A DNA stretch of 64,000 nucleotides from Panorpa germanica. Lineage: Eukaryota > Arthropoda > Insecta > Mecoptera > Panorpidae. Location: positions 1,178,001-1,242,000 of the forward strand of contig OY783209.1 of assembly GCA_963678705.1 (NCBI GenBank), read 5' to 3'. Below the pieces are notes generated by a model, which ran no database searches, was not told where the DNA came from, and saw only the letters and a program-made list of their open reading frames with translations. The position numbers were made by a program, and so were the translations under genes. Position 1 is the stretch's first letter, and each line of letters starts with the position of its first letter. Of this stretch, positions 35,077 through 49,012 are shown in pieces.

Positions 35077-38000
35077 GTTAACGAAACGGAAATATTATTA
35101 AGTGATTTATTATGTGCTAGTTTTGTTAACGAGTATTATATTTCGCCCTGTTGGGTGTTCATTATATTCGATTAAACTCGTAATTGTTTCTTAACTTACT
35201 TTTTGAAATTATCTTTTTTAGTGGTAACTCTTTGACAAAACTAGAGTTAAACTTCAGTTATGTTATATCTGAACTTTGACGGTTTATATCTAAGTATACC
35301 AGACGAAAACAGATTATGCACTGAATAAATTTGCATTTTAAGTGAGATCAAAAAAGAAATGGTCAGTATAAATTACACCTACTAATGAATGGAGCACCTG
35401 AAAGTATTAGTTAGTTTACCTAGAAAAATACAGGAAGCAACCCAACATACAAACTCGTATCAAAATAAAATATTGTCAAAGAAACTTACCAAGAATTAAG
35501 CATTAGAATTATGTATTCGGAAGTCTCATATTACAACCACTAAATCTACAAAACACCACATTGGTGAGTAAGGATGTGGTACCAACCTGTAAAAAAAAAT
35601 TTGATTGATTATAAAACTTAAGACAAGTGGCTGAAACTTATACCAACAAAATAATAATAAAAAAAGATTACTCTATGTAAGTTGTTATTTTTACACATTG
35701 AGGTAGAGGTTATTGTGTTATATTTTCCATTAACAGTTAATGCAGTAGAATTGTCAAACTTATAAAATTATAGTGTAGACGTAATGTGTTTTTTAAGAAG
35801 TTGATTTATTACATACATGTTACCAACTTTAAAAAAATACATCAGTTATGTATGTGTCAATATGTAGAAAATTAAATTAGCTGTACAGGATGCTTCAGGA
35901 CTATACTCCTGTTATTGAAAATAGGGAATACTTTAATACGATATATGGAAATTAAGGTTAAGGTTAAGGCATATACCATAAATTTATTCATGTAATATTA
36001 TATAACCAAGATGCACCTGTATCTGATTCACAGAATAAATGTAGATTGAAATTAAAGGAAAAATTATAGCCGGATAAAGTCTGTCTTAGTATGGGACCGT
36101 ATTTAAGCGCGGCTACTACTCTCAAAGTAATCCGACTTCGGTGTCTTTGCATGTGTAGTGTCATAATACATACATACCACGTACCGATACGACAGTTCGC
36201 CAAGTCAAACATGTGTATTGTAGAGTTTATTGGAGTTGTTTTGCACTGACATAATTTATCATGAGAACAAACTTTTACTTTCATTTTTATTGATACACCA
36301 CTGTTCATTCTTTCAGTGTATTTATTTGGTACCTTATATGTATACGCTTGGTTAAAATTCGCTTAAAACGGTTTCAATGTGAGAGTTATCGGACGACTTT
36401 GTCATTCGGATAGGTAAAGCGTAGTAGCGGGTATACGTCAGGCCAAAATTCACTTAAATACAGTTCCTTAGTGAGACAGGCTTAAAAATTTATTACGCAT
36501 TACTAAAATTGCTTAGATAGTAAATTAAAGTTCTTCTTCTTCTTTATTTCTTATTATATTATATGTATTTTTATACTTGGACCTTGAAGAAGACTGATTA
36601 TGATCTCTAGCAAATTTGGGAAAGAAAAATTTTGCGAAAATTGTGTCGTAAAATATAATAAGCAATTATCCCTAAAAAAATAAATATATAATTTATAACG
36701 AATACAAATCGAGTCTAAATGGTTTACTTGTTACTCTAAAGTTAACTTTTCAACATGTACAACAAATTGCTTCAAAATCAACGAAGTAATTTCAAGTTAT
36801 ATCGCTTCTCTTCTAGTATGATCACAAAGGTAATTGTTTCAAAGTTTAAAACTAATAATTAGTTACGTATAACCTTAAAAATAGACTCAACTCCAACACT
36901 AGTGAACACGTTTTAAAATATACTACAGGGGTTTGATTCACGTTGTAACAAAAGATGATATCATAACAATACGTTATTAAATATGCATTTACAATGGAAC
37001 AAACAAAACGGTGGAATATTATTGTATGTAAAGTTTCAAAATTATGGCAGCTGCGTTTACCATACATATATTTAACATGCAACCCTCTATCGATGGGGGT
37101 TATAACTTTGTTAGTTACTGCATTTATGACAACAGAGATTAACTAACATATCACAACTGCGTTTAACTTCACATTTAGAAGTTTCTGTAGATGTCTTAAG
37201 AGAAGTACACTTAAATGTGAAGTTGGTGTCACATTTAAGTAAGTAAATCCAATCAAACTGTGTAAAGCACTTGTATTATACAAATGCAGCAAACATTGAT
37301 ATACTGTCTGACATTTGACATATGCAATTATTCAAAACGTTATTAGCATTTACAGCAAGTCAATATGTTTATTAATTTCATAAAGTTAATTTTACAGAGA
37401 GTAAAATAGAAATACAATACTTTCGCTTCGTTTTTAGTACCTGGTAATATGATAAGACGTCATTCTTTTCCATTTCACTACGAATGGTTAAAGAAAACCA
37501 GCATCATAAACTCCTATAAGCATAATTCTATGAACATTTCTTAATATTTTTATTTTGTAGTGACTTTCTTATATTATATTTTATAATAATATTGTTTTTG
37601 GTAGTATACTTCTATTAAACTCACATTCCTCGTAATTAGATTGCATTTAGATCGACGCCTAACCTGGAAAAACATAAGTAGGTACATCTTAAAGTTACAC
37701 TGGCTTATTGGACGCAAATCGCATTAAGTTATTATTTTTTAATTCATTTTTATTATATTGTGTTTATTTTAAAGAAAGTGTTTGAGCTTTAATTTTACCT
37801 AATTCTCTAAGGTGCAACTTGGAAGGTGTTCCTTTCATTATAAATGGTTTAAATGTGAAATCATTAATTTATAAAGGGACTTTTAATTAAATATCCGCTT
37901 TAGTGTTTATATTAAATACATTATTAGTTATTTCTCGTATCGTAAAATCCCATTTTGTGGCCAACGCAAAGATATCAACAACTGCATAAATTCCTCTTGA

Positions 38001-39292
38001 AACATAAATGATGTTTACAAAAGAATAGAATGAAATATTGGAATTTTTCCCAGATAATTATCCGCAATACCAAGAACTGGTGGGTGGCTCAATGGTTCCC
38101 GGTTCTCAAGTTCTTCAGCATTCTACGCAACGCTGTCTGCTGTCGAGATGTCAGTTTCCTTGTTGGAAGATCGAATGATCGGAGGATAGGATCCTGACGC
38201 TGATATTAAATCACCTCATGTGATGTGATGTGAAGGATAGATAATTGAAAGGACTTTATTGAACACTCACCCCCTCTCACTCTCAACTGAACCACTCAAT
38301 ACTCAACTCAGAACAGTTCACCGTCAACATTTATTCAATACCACTTAGTTTCCCCACATAGTTTTTCAACTGAGAACGAATAAAAAAAGAAAAATACATT
38401 GTTTTTACTGTAGTTGAAGCATTATTAAAGTAAATCTATTAGGTTTTTCTACTTTCAACACAAATAAATCACACAAGCAGCCAACTGTAGCGCGATATTG
38501 ACGAAATAGAAACATGGTTTGTGAGTGCTTTGCAAAATCTATTTATTGGTAATAATCAATACCGTTATTTATTTATTTTTATTATTAAAACGGATTATAA
38601 TAACGTCTCTTCTACTTATAAAAGATCAGAATCTAATAGAATTTAACACTATGGTAGATGTAACGATCCTGATGTGGTTCTAGTCAGGTATGTTGGCGAA
38701 GAATGGAATTCGGGAATTTGTTACCTAACGAAATTGTAGACTCGATCCAGTCTAGACACCATCACCGACCCGACCCTAAACCCTGGCAGACTCTAGGAAA
38801 CTTTTCTTGCAAGAAAATGACTACCTGATCGTGGCAAAATTTGATATATCCTTGATAGGATCACAATCTAATGAGGAATACCTTATCAGCGCCTAATCGG
38901 GGCCTCATACATCTTGCCGCTCATATCGGCAACACGTAGTCAAACAGAATGTTGTCAATAAATATATTAAAATGTGGTAAAGTGTAAAAAGTTATTAACA
39001 AAAAAGTTCCCACTACGTGCAACAATCATGTATAAAAATATCTTGTTAAATTTAACAGAAGAACCAAATTATGGTACATGTAATGGCACGAAACCGCAGT
39101 TTGTAATAAAAAAACCTTTGTAAAATATTTCCTTCTTTAACAGCAAAAATCGACAATAAAATAAAAAGTAAACTGCAACTTTTAGACATTGTTATAACAG
39201 GAAAACTTTATTTTTATTAAAACTTCATGTCGAGTTTGGTAATAAAAACAAAATTAAAAAATAATAATATTTAAAACCAAATAACGTCGCCT
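35077..39292. other. No gene seen; small hairpins and direct repeats
   Basis: A TTAAGG triplet run lies at 35949-35968. A loose direct repeat pairs TAAAATTCGCTTAAAACGGT (36354) with CAAAATTCACTTAAATACAG (36444). A 13-bp hairpin pairs AACTTCACATTTA with TAAATGTGAAGTT (about 37164-37224). Moderate-GC patches at 38060-38200 and 38640-38960 contain GGTGGCTCAATGG, which is A-box-like, but no proper B box at SINE spacing. Confidence 0.45.
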
Positions 39293-39335
39293 GAAGCTGA
39301 AGCTGGAGCTGGAGCTGGAGCTGGAGCTAGAACTA
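39293..39335. repeat. Hexamer repeat (AGCTGG)n
   Basis: GAAGCT then five GGAGCT-type units, ending with GAGCTAGAACTAGA. Confidence 0.92.
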
Positions 39336-41169
39336 GAGTGCATAAAGCAATTTATTAAATGACAAAAAAATATGCCAGCTCATAAATAACAAATATTCGT
39401 ACATAGGTTATGAAATATTAAAAAAAAATTGTTGGAATTGTTAACCGGCTAAAACGTTATAGAATAAAAATAAAAATTAAAAATGGAAAACCATTAAATT
39501 AAAAGGGACCCAACTGCGGTGTTAGTAGACCATGGACCGCTATGAAGTGAACAATAAAAAGGCACGACAATAGAATGCGGGAGGAGTGGGAGGCAGGTGT
39601 GGAAAACCACACGAAAGAGGAAGAAAGAAAAACTGATGAAAAAGCAACAACAATTGTTTTACAATCAGTTCCATGAAAATTGGTATAATGTTATTTTGAT
39701 GGTGCGAAATACAATTCATGAATAAATCTATATTCATTGGGAAAATATAAATAAAGGGTGTTTTTCCCAAGAATTCAGTTCCAAGAAAATGTAAAAGAAT
39801 CATTTTAAAAACAAAGGTAAAATAATGAAAACTTTGACAAGTGTTTTCTCTTTTTATTCAATGTGTTTATATGATGTTGTCTCACTCTACGACAGCATTT
39901 TCTTAAGACTATAGTTACATATAGACTCCAGTTTGTAGCTGTTTTTGTTTAATATAATTAATTTATTGCTAATTAAAATTATCATTCATTTATTCCATTA
40001 CTCTAAATCTAAATAGTTGTAGCTTCGGTTTTAAGTTCACACCCTCTAAATAAACCATTAGATGAGATAGAAGATTCAGTTCTTTAATTGCAAGCTAAGA
40101 TATTCAGAGTTAGTGGTAAAAGAATTCACCGCACTGCACCCCCCCCCCCCCCCGCGTCACACCCCAAACACTTTGTAAGAATCTCACGTTCTTGAGGTTT
40201 TTCATTAACGTGCTCTGAATTAATATGTGTAATTATATTCTAAGTTGGTTACTGGTTTCATTAATGTGATAACGGTTTACTTATGATTTACTTCCGTCTT
40301 CCGGTGATGTACGAGTACAAGTCTATGTGAGGAAAGCTCTAAACAGTTATAAAAGCTCATATATAGCTTTTAAAGAGAATATTAAAAAAAAAAATTACAG
40401 AACTAAGGTCTCTGCTCTCATAGTAATTTTTACCGTGTTTTCTCACAGTTTACTCTACTTTACATTTTAATTTTAATTATAACCATGTAAATTGTAATTA
40501 ATGAATGAAATTTATGTATAAAAGACTGAATCTTACAACTTTTACAATTATTTAACACAATCCGGCGCTTTAATATGCATTTAATTGTCGCTAAATACAA
40601 ATAGAAAATTAATTAAGTTTTCGACGAATCTTGCATATGAAAACAGGAACAACGCAGTCGATCTGGTTTGTTTGAAAGTAGGAGCTTGTACAACTTCGAG
40701 TAACACTTGAATTTAATCATTCAAGTGCTGGATTGTGATGTTCACTATAATCTCTCAATGAACGTATGCTTGTTGTCGACGACTGCTAAAGTTTGTTTAA
40801 TTACAAAGAAACTTTAAAGCCATACTCTATGTAAGTATTAAGATGACGAATACGCGTATACATTAAGAAATATTAATACTTTAGCATACTACGTTCCATA
40901 TACATATAAAACAGTAAGAAGGCTGTAAGATTTATTCGCTCTTATTTTCTTAAAGCCTACTTGTTTCTTATGAGACGGTACTTACGTAATTATTTAAATA
41001 AGTCAACAAGTGTACTAAATAAATCCCGGTGTACTTACAAGGGGTTGTTACTTTCTCTACGCGCTAAGTAAATACCTTTAAACAACAGTTACACGAACAT
41101 GAAACTAATTAATCTAATGTCTAAATAATTCTTAACTTTATTTACTATTAACTTATTTTTAATAACAAT
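39336..41169. other. No gene seen; poly(C) tract
   Basis: AT-rich, with a run of 15 C at 40139-40153. No coding or transposon signal is visible. Confidence 0.5.
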
Positions 41170-41620
41170 AATACTACACCCAGGTTGTGGAACAGGAGCT
41201 AAGGAGAAGAGACAGGGAGATACAACAACAGCAAAGAATGGAAAAAATTGAGAACAGCAATTATAACATAAGATATAAAAGAATTTCAGAGACAGAGAGA
41301 TCAGAATACTTAAGAGAAAAAGGCACAAAAGACATGAGAAGGATTGCCAGATTCAGATTGGAAAACAAGAAGAAAGGATAACAGATACTGTGCAAATAGC
41401 AAGGAAATAATGTGCAGGGTGTGCGAAACGGAGATAGAAACTTTAGAGGAAAAAGAATATTAAGCGAAAAGAATATTGGGCAGTTATTGAAGGGAGGCAG
41501 TGAAGGGAAGAGGTGGATGGCGGAGATAGAGAATAGGAACGAGGAAGGAAAAAGAATGAAAGAATGGCAGAAAATAAATAGGAAATATATATTAAGACAT
41601 GTAGTTCAAGTTAAAAGTTG
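41170..41620 (+). mobile_element. R1/I-like non-LTR retrotransposon pol 3' end (pseudogene, copy 1)
   Basis: The frame from about 41184 reads VEQELRRRDREIQQQQRMEK, NYNIRYKRI, EYLREKGTKDMRRIARFRLE. This is the C-terminal arm after the reverse transcriptase domain in a group of insect non-LTR elements. A frameshift near 41370 restores NRYC...CRVCETEIETLE (CxxC at 41413-41424), the first half of the usual Cys/His finger. The H...C half is lost. Another shift leads to SEKNIGQLLKGGSEGKRWMA and EIENRNEEGKR, the distal tail. In an active element the polyprotein nicks the target and copies RNA into DNA. Here only the 3' terminal part remains, with at least two frameshifts. Clade naming is from motif memory, so treat R1/I as approximate. 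Confidence 0.8.
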
Positions 41621-44600
41621 CTTCACAATGCATGAACATTTTAAAACTGCAAAACACTCACCAGATGAAAACGATAAACTTATCGCTGTTGGTACTGCAT
41701 TTGTAATGTAGAGGTCTTTATATTATCCCAGACTAGACCGTTCGTTGTATTTTAGCATAATAGCAGAAAGCTTTATCGTCTACTGATACTAAAGCTTTGT
41801 GTTTTTTAATGTTTTAAATTGTACTATAGTTGTAGTCTCGAATGCTGGCGTTTGGTCAATACTATCTGGACAGCATTAAACTAATGTTGGTATAGATAAA
41901 ATGCTTACTTAAGTATCGATAATGGTTGTTTTCTCGATATCGGAAATTTATCGGAAACGAAGGTCTACTACAATGTTAACATAATTGTGTCACATGATAA
42001 GATTGATTTTAAACTGCAGACTATTACTTGTGACAACGAAATTTGAGCCTGTCTGTGTGGTTTTCGCGTCTCACCGTTTCGCATTGTTATGCATGCATCC
42101 ATCATTGTTAGAATCTATGCAACATGAAATAGTTTACGTTGGGAAACTGAAATAAAATGGAATTTTTTACCATTACTTGTAAAATTTTCTGGAAACGCTC
42201 ATGCTTAAAGGTCCAGGGAATTATGAATTATGAATACTGAAATATATTAGTTTTAAAATATTTAAATGTGATATTATATACACAGTACATCATATACCTT
42301 TACAAGTAGCTAGCTATACCTATGTATAATACATAAGCATATCTATGGCAAAAAGGAATAAACAGATGGATTCGCATGAAAGTTTGTGTTATACAATGAA
42401 AAAGTCTTTGATGCAAAAATAAAAAATTAAAAATATATTTTTTGATGTAAAAATGTATAAATGTAAAAAATACCAGCGGCAATTACGTTACAAAAAAGTT
42501 TATATAGTTTGTTTATACTAAAAATGCAACCCTTATTAATACTAAAATAAATGCACTAGTTCTTTTTATACAAAAACAAATATAACTAGCGGGTCACGGG
42601 TCAGATAGTTCTGTGGAAGCATACCAACAAAAAAATATTGCTATCTCTCTCTTTCTCTTTCTCACTGGTTCCCGTAATATGTAAATACACGATTCAGTTT
42701 ATTTTATGCCCAGTTCATCCCTTATACACGTTTTCAAAATAGAGAAGTGGTGTTCTTTGAAAGGGCTCACTAGCAAACGCCTGGAGAGTATACAACTACA
42801 ATAACTAGGGCCTCTACATACTCGTATAAGGGGGCACTGTAGCGGACTTTAACAGCATGTAATGCGCCTTCTATATAACTACAACTAAGGTATATAGAGG
42901 GCTGACGCTTTCTATTGTGTTCAGAAGTAAATGTAGGAGCAAAGTACTGTTTGACGTGTTCGGGGTAAAACACTTGAAAAAAAACTTTACTTCAAGGATG
43001 AGTGACTCCACCACTCGTGTTGGGGGATGGGGATGGGGAAGGCACAGGGGTCGAAGGATAGCAGTGCTGCTGAAATGTTGCTGTGTGGTTGAATTGATGA
43101 AGGGATTAAGTGTGATTCAACCCAGAAACAGTCAAATATGTTAACTTGATTGGGAATTAACGCATACCGCGTATGCGTTCCAGCCGGTAGGGTTGTCAAC
43201 CCTCTCGAGGAGGTGATGGGGAAGACACTTGTTAAAATACTGGATTATAAAAAAAACTTCAAAGGGATCTAGTGAAACAGGAGGTTCTAAAACAGTTAAA
43301 TGTGCGATATGAGGATAATTGTAGATCTTAAGGAAGGGCAAAACATCTTCCCAAAGCGGGACAGTTGCCAATCTTAAATCCAGATTCGAATTTAGTACTG
43401 TCACAGTCGCAGTCACCTACAGAACAAACTCTATCTTCATTTTGCATGAAATTATCTAAGGCTTTAAGAGAAGAATTTAATAAAATATCGTTTTTTTTTT
43501 AAATATGGCGCAGTCCAAATTGAAAATATCGATTTTTGATGAAAGCAAATTATTTCCTAATCAGATGCATGTATCAACATAGAACTGTACTCAAGAAGTA
43601 TGTAGTTCAAACATACGTAAATCAAAATACCGCTTCACGTTCCGCAAAAACCTTATTGAGTTTATAAACAAAACCAATTTAATATATTTATTTTAAGTAT
43701 GTTTATAAGTTGTAAATTATGAATTATGTTTTGTAAATGTTTATAAATGTATATATTCTTTTTAAGTGCTAATAACTTATGAAAGTTGAAGCACTCAAAT
43801 AAATATTAAATAAAAACAGCTGATCAATTAGTTTAATTTCATAGGCAATTAAAAATTACAGAGCAAATTACATTATACAACATCAAACAGTATTTCGTTT
43901 TATATTACAAAAAAATTGAATTATTATAATTCTACCAGCACACTAATTAAATTAATGAATAACAATGTTTTAATAAATCAACTTTAATTAAGTGTAGTTC
44001 TTGAACGGTATATGATTATAATAATAAATACAAAGTAATTAAATATTCAATTAAAAATGTTTTCTTTATAATAATGCAATTATGAAAAGACGGGGTTAAA
44101 TTTCAAAAGACACCTTATCTAAGTGCTAAGAAATAAAAAAAAAATGAAAAGAATTTTAAAAGATGAATAGCAACTTGAGAAATAAATTGTTCAGACAAAG
44201 TCAGCGTCACCATCGTCATCGTTAGCGTCATGGGACGCAATACAACGTCACACCGCGTCACAAATTACATAAAAAATCGATGAAGTTCATCTTGAAGTCC
44301 ACACCAGGACACACAGACACACAGAGAACAAGGTTCGGTACAATGAAGATATTATGTAAATTCTCAAAGGTATTTAGATAATGTTGGGGGACGAGTGCGG
44401 GGTGGAGAGGAGGGGACAAGGGAATTATAGTGGAAGGGGAAACAAATCAGAGCACGATACTCGAAATAAGCTTCACTTATTGGAACCCAACGAAATTTAT
44501 AAGCACTTTGAACTTTGTGATTAGACGAGATAATTGAAAGAAAACCACTTAAACATTTATAATGAAAAATGGAAAATGTGAAAAATAGGCTAATCGCTTA

Positions 44601-44876
44601 AAATTCGTTTAATTTTTAGATGGTGGAAATAAAAATTTAATTGAAATGAGAAATATACAGATGTGTAGTACTTTGTGAAACACAGGCGTGGAAATATGAG
44701 CCTATATGAGAATGAGGAACAGAAAAGTTCAAAATAGTATGTATTCTTCCTGATGGTAAAAAAATGGTGTTTTAAAATATACTATTAAAAAAGGGAGTAT
44801 AGATTATGAAATGGAAATTAAATTTCAATAATAACACGGTGTGGTAGAGACTGCTCCAATGAACAATTCTACATGA
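41621..44876. other. No gene seen
   Basis: AT-rich. Segment 42770-43200 is richer in GC and gives overlapping opposite-strand frames without domains. Segment 44200-44270 has several GCGTCA motifs. Part of 44750-44876 may be the 3' untranslated region of the adjacent jockey fragment. Confidence 0.45.
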
Positions 44877-45285
44877 TTAGGTTACTAGGTCCGAGGGTTT
44901 AGTCCTGCGAAGTCTTCGAGCATCATTACTATCAAGCAACATTTGCGTCATGAGGATGTTTTCGTGGTTACGAAGTCTCAACTCGTGCTTTGCTGCTATA
45001 GTTTTAATTTCTTCTTCGACTGTGTTAATCTTCAGGTCTCTATGTATGTCGTCATAGCGGATATATCACTGTGCATTAACTATTCCTCGCAGAACTTTAT
45101 TTTGGGACGTTTGTGTTTCTTTAATGTTCGATTTCTTGGTGCAACCCCATAGTAGAACTCCATACGTCCACACTGGCTTTAGCATTATTTTATATAGAAG
45201 CAGCTTGTTTTCAATGTTTAGTTCAAAGCGTCGCGCAATTAGCCAATACATATTCCTGTATTTTATGTTACAACCTACTGAAAAA
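44877..45285 (-). mobile_element. Jockey-group non-LTR retrotransposon pol C-terminus (pseudogene)
   Basis: On the minus strand from 45251 the frame reads MYWLIARRFELNIENKLLLY, KIMLKPVWTYGVLLWG, SQNKVLRGIVNAQ, a stop, then YIRYDDIHRDLKINTVEEEI and a Lys/Arg-rich tail ending PSDLVT before a natural stop at 44877. This is the post-catalytic end of a jockey-group reverse transcriptase, whose role is target-primed reverse transcription. Only one nonsense change interrupts 124 codons: the Trp of the usual NAPWY motif has become TGA (45066-45068). Just upstream of 45251 the frame shifts and decays; QHKIQE is a possible remnant of the RKQL..L segment. It is 5'-truncated, as is typical for these elements. 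Confidence 0.9.
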
Positions 45286-47062
45286 ATCGGTAGTCAACAG
45301 AAAGCGACTTTCGATGTCATCGCAGAAGTTGAGCCAGAACTGGCGTTGCTTATCTACTTACGTCGATGCGCTATCTATACATATATTTTAAACCTATTAC
45401 TCTATTAATTTCAATTAGCATTAAATAATAATTGAATGCAAGTAACAATTGACTAAAGACAAATGATACAAAACAATAAAAAACTAGAATCCCAAAATTA
45501 ATTAGGAAACGAAGTCACGTCAAAAAAAAACAAATTTCGTCCCAGCAGCACCATTTAAAACCCGTGTAAAGAATTCAGGTGTGAGCACTTTAAAATTGTC
45601 AGTAATTAAATGGAAAAATGGAACAAGGGTTCAATGTATTTCGCGAGTACCGCCAGACACCGTTGTCAGTCTGAATATAGAGAGGGTGCTATGCCACGTA
45701 GACGACGCTGATTGGGGTGCATGATATTCATACCGGAGAGGAACGCGAAGGGAGTGCAAACAGTAAAAGTAGGTATAAAGGAAAGGATGAAACAGGACAG
45801 GGGCGGCACTACTATCCAGAGGGCCAGCAGCCCTAACGGCAGGTGATCAATCAACTGAACCAACAGATTGTGGAAAACACGAACAGTAAACGTGCCTATC
45901 AGCTAACGTTCTGTTTTTTTTTTAAGTTTGTTGTATACTTTTATATACAGATGTGTGTTATATAAATAAGAGAGGTATCTGCTGTAAATTTTCGTTACGG
46001 TGGCAATATGTTTCGCACTGTTTGTATAAAAACGGACGATAAAAATAAAATCACTTTAACGTCTACTCAAAAATTTGAATATAAATTAAATATTTATTTG
46101 GATTGATATGAATATTTCACATACATATAAACCTCTCTAAATGTCAATATTTAAGCTGATATTTTATTTAAACAAATTATTTATTAATATAATAACTTAG
46201 CTATAAAATTATAAATTCTAAAGCAAATAAAACTTTTTATGCAAAATTGTGTAATGCTACATATTATACAGCTAATATATTCGCGCTAGATTTTAAGTGT
46301 ATACATTTATTTAATGATAATGTAAAAATATGTTTTTGTAAATAATAAAACATAATGTTGTATAAAAATATTATATTAAATCAAAGGTCTTTAAAGTAAG
46401 AGAAGCGAGTCCAGTATTTTTAAAATACTTCCTTTTTAGCTCGGTATAGTTATTCTATTGGTGTTCTAGCCTGTCTTATGCCTCCCAAAATGTATGATTT
46501 GTCCACCTAATTTTACTACCGCTAAACACAAAACCTTTTATTCCAAAAAGGACCAATTCTTATTACCATTTATTCCAAAAAGATTTACTTTTCAAAAACA
46601 GGAACACCCTGTTATTAAGTACAACTGTAAATCCATCGCCTTTGAACTTAATCCATTATTCGTTTTTTTTTTTTTTTTTTTTTTTTTCTGGAAAACACAA
46701 TGAAAATATTTCTTATCCGCATATCTATACTATGAAAATCTAGGGCAAGGATACATATCATCAATCATTTAGAAGGTTGAAAAATCCTGGAAAAGTCATT
46801 TAGAGATAATACTAATACCAACATCACTCATAAATTTGCAGGCATTATTCTGGTGTGACGCAAACAAAACCAAAACACATACTATGGTTACCGCAATTCA
46901 AATATTTTCGCTATTTGAATTATTTATTACACCTTCGCGTTGTACGATTTGATCTCGTTAATAAAGTGAGTGAAGGATTTCAGAAGGTTTAGAAATACAG
47001 AGGGGTAGATATTCTAATTATTAACATGATAAAAAATAATTAAGCTAGACTTTGAAAATAAT
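45286..47062. other. No gene seen; poly(T) run
   Basis: A run of 25 T lies at 46663-46687. It could be the A-tail of a minus-strand retro-insertion, but the sequence on its right (46688 on) shows no recognisable body or polyadenylation signal. Segment 45640-45870 is GC-richer and unrecognised. Confidence 0.5.
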
Positions 47063-47203
47063 ACGATTCGGCTATTTAGGACGCGAAATTCTACATGGTC
47101 CAATACGGTCCGGATATTTAGCACACGAATTTCTACATGGTCCAATACGATCCGGATATTTAGGACACAAAACTTTACATGGTCCAATACGATACGGATA
47201 TTT
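47063..47203 (+). repeat. 42-bp minisatellite with 14-residue coding periodicity
   Basis: Anchors TACATGGTCCAATACG recur at 47092, 47134 and 47176, giving a 42-base period with three full units and a partial fourth. The unit length is a multiple of three and one frame stays open throughout (47052-47285), reading GYLGREILHGPIRS, GYLAHEFLHGPIRS, GYLGHKTLHGPIRY, GYLEQG. The unit differences are both silent (GGC/GGA, CGG/CGA) and replacing. I recognise no protein. It is either a small repeat-bearing exon or a minisatellite that happens to be open. Confidence 0.9.
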
Positions 47204-48965
47204 AGAACAAGGCATATCTAAAGTGAATCTAAATCTAGCATCTTCAAGAAATCAAAGTTCAACAACAATCTTTGTTTTCGTTTAATTCAGTATACTACTC
47301 ATACTTTATAAAGCAAAGGAGAGAATGCAATTTATAATAATATCTCTACTTAAGGATTAATTTGAATAATACACTCAATTACATAATTATAACTCTAAAA
47401 CAAACCCCTAAGTTAACTCCGTTAGATTTAACTAATCCGATAATTTATCATACCTATGTGGATTGTGTAAAACAGAGGTTAAATTTCAAGTAAAGTACGA
47501 GCGCAGAGCAGAGCAGAGCAGTAGAGCACCAAACTTTACCAACATCTCAAAACTTTTGATAATCAGTTCAGAATTAGCTAACCACTTTGAAATGATTAAT
47601 GCGCGGGACCTTGCACCCAAGACACACACACACATACACACGGACACACAGACAAATACATGGATGACGTAGAGTGTACGTCACTATGTTAACCGGATAA
47701 GTAAGTTCTATGTAAACGGCACTTTAAATTACTCTGCAGAAACTAATTATGTGTTATCTTATTAAGGTAGACTTGCAACGTGCTGATGTTTAGGAAACAG
47801 ATTAGTTACTTAAAAACACCACCCTTAAACAGAATTAAAACATGTGTACCCTTAAATATAAACACTCTGCAAGTAAATAGTGCAGAAAATTTACACTTAA
47901 CTGCGCTTAAATGCAGTGCAGACTTCTATTAGTATCTTCCCTGTAAATAATTTTGAGTCCCCTACGTATATATTGTCTTGCTAGTTTGCTATAAGATAAT
48001 TTCAATATTCATTTTCTTCATGAACTCATATTAAGGCTTCTGAAAACCCGGGGTTAAATTTTCAAGTAATTCATTTATTATATAACTTATTTTACTTTAT
48101 TAGCTCTAATATAGTGATATTTAAGAAATACCAAAGCATTTAGAGACTTAGCCTCCAATGACGATCTAAGTTTGATGCAAAAATTCTTTATCCACCAAAG
48201 TTGGTTTGACAGTGCACAGCGCCGCATAAAGCTTCTCTAGATGTAGCGTTATTTTCATAGCGTCATTTAAATAGCTACTTAAATTACTTTAATCCTGTTA
48301 GTCCTTTATTTTTATTGGTCTCGTGTCTTGTACCCGTCTCGACATCCTCATAGAACTATCCTTTTTAATATATAATGCTTTCTGCTAATCCTTTACTAAA
48401 CTTTATGATTTATTTGTTGAGTAACGGTACTATCATATTAAATATATATAGGTATATAAATAAATATTTTAAATTTTTGGGCTGTGTAAAATTAAATAAA
48501 ACTCAAACAACTGAAACTCAACAGCAAAAGCATTCGGGTCCGGAAGCCCTAGTCCATATGTGTTCATAGTGAATGTATATCACGAGATCAACCAAATTAA
48601 GACTCTCTGATACCTTACTTATCTTAGTGATCATTATATTACAGCAGATTTACAACCTACTCTCATATCTTTCTTATTTTGTGCTTACATGTACCAATTT
48701 ATAGAGATGAAAATATATATAAAGGTATATAAAAATACTTAATATGTTCATAAAGATGAAGACTGTCGTAAGAAGAGAACCATAAGTACAATCTACGAAG
48801 TGACTGCTAGCAAAGTTACAGACAGATGAATATGATAGTGAATTACTCTAGAATGCTGGAGCCACTGGATATGCAGCGTCTTATGCATAAACAAACTCTG
48901 CTCAAGTATGACAGAAGACATACTGCATCAGCAGTTTAATATCTCAAAAATACAGGAAAAGCTTG
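47204..48965. other. No gene seen; short repeats
   Basis: GCAGAGCAGAGCAGAGCAG lies at about 47503-47521. A CA-rich run interrupted by T and G lies at 47621-47652. Otherwise AT-rich and unremarkable. Confidence 0.45.
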
Positions 48966-49012
48966 GCAAATATACACGTATATATACATATACATATATA
49001 TATATATATGTA
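48966..49012. repeat. Compound TA/CATA microsatellite
   Basis: Mixed TATACA and TATATA units ending in a pure (TA) stretch before GTAAGA. Confidence 0.85.

Noticed and set aside
35949-35968. TTAAGG triplet run as telomere-like repeat
   Set aside because: Insect telomeres are usually TTAGG, and three imperfect units are within chance in this sequence.
38084-38200. A-box-like GGTGGCTCAATGG as a tRNA-derived SINE head
   Set aside because: The nearest B-box-like sequence is poor and too far away, and there is no second copy in the window.
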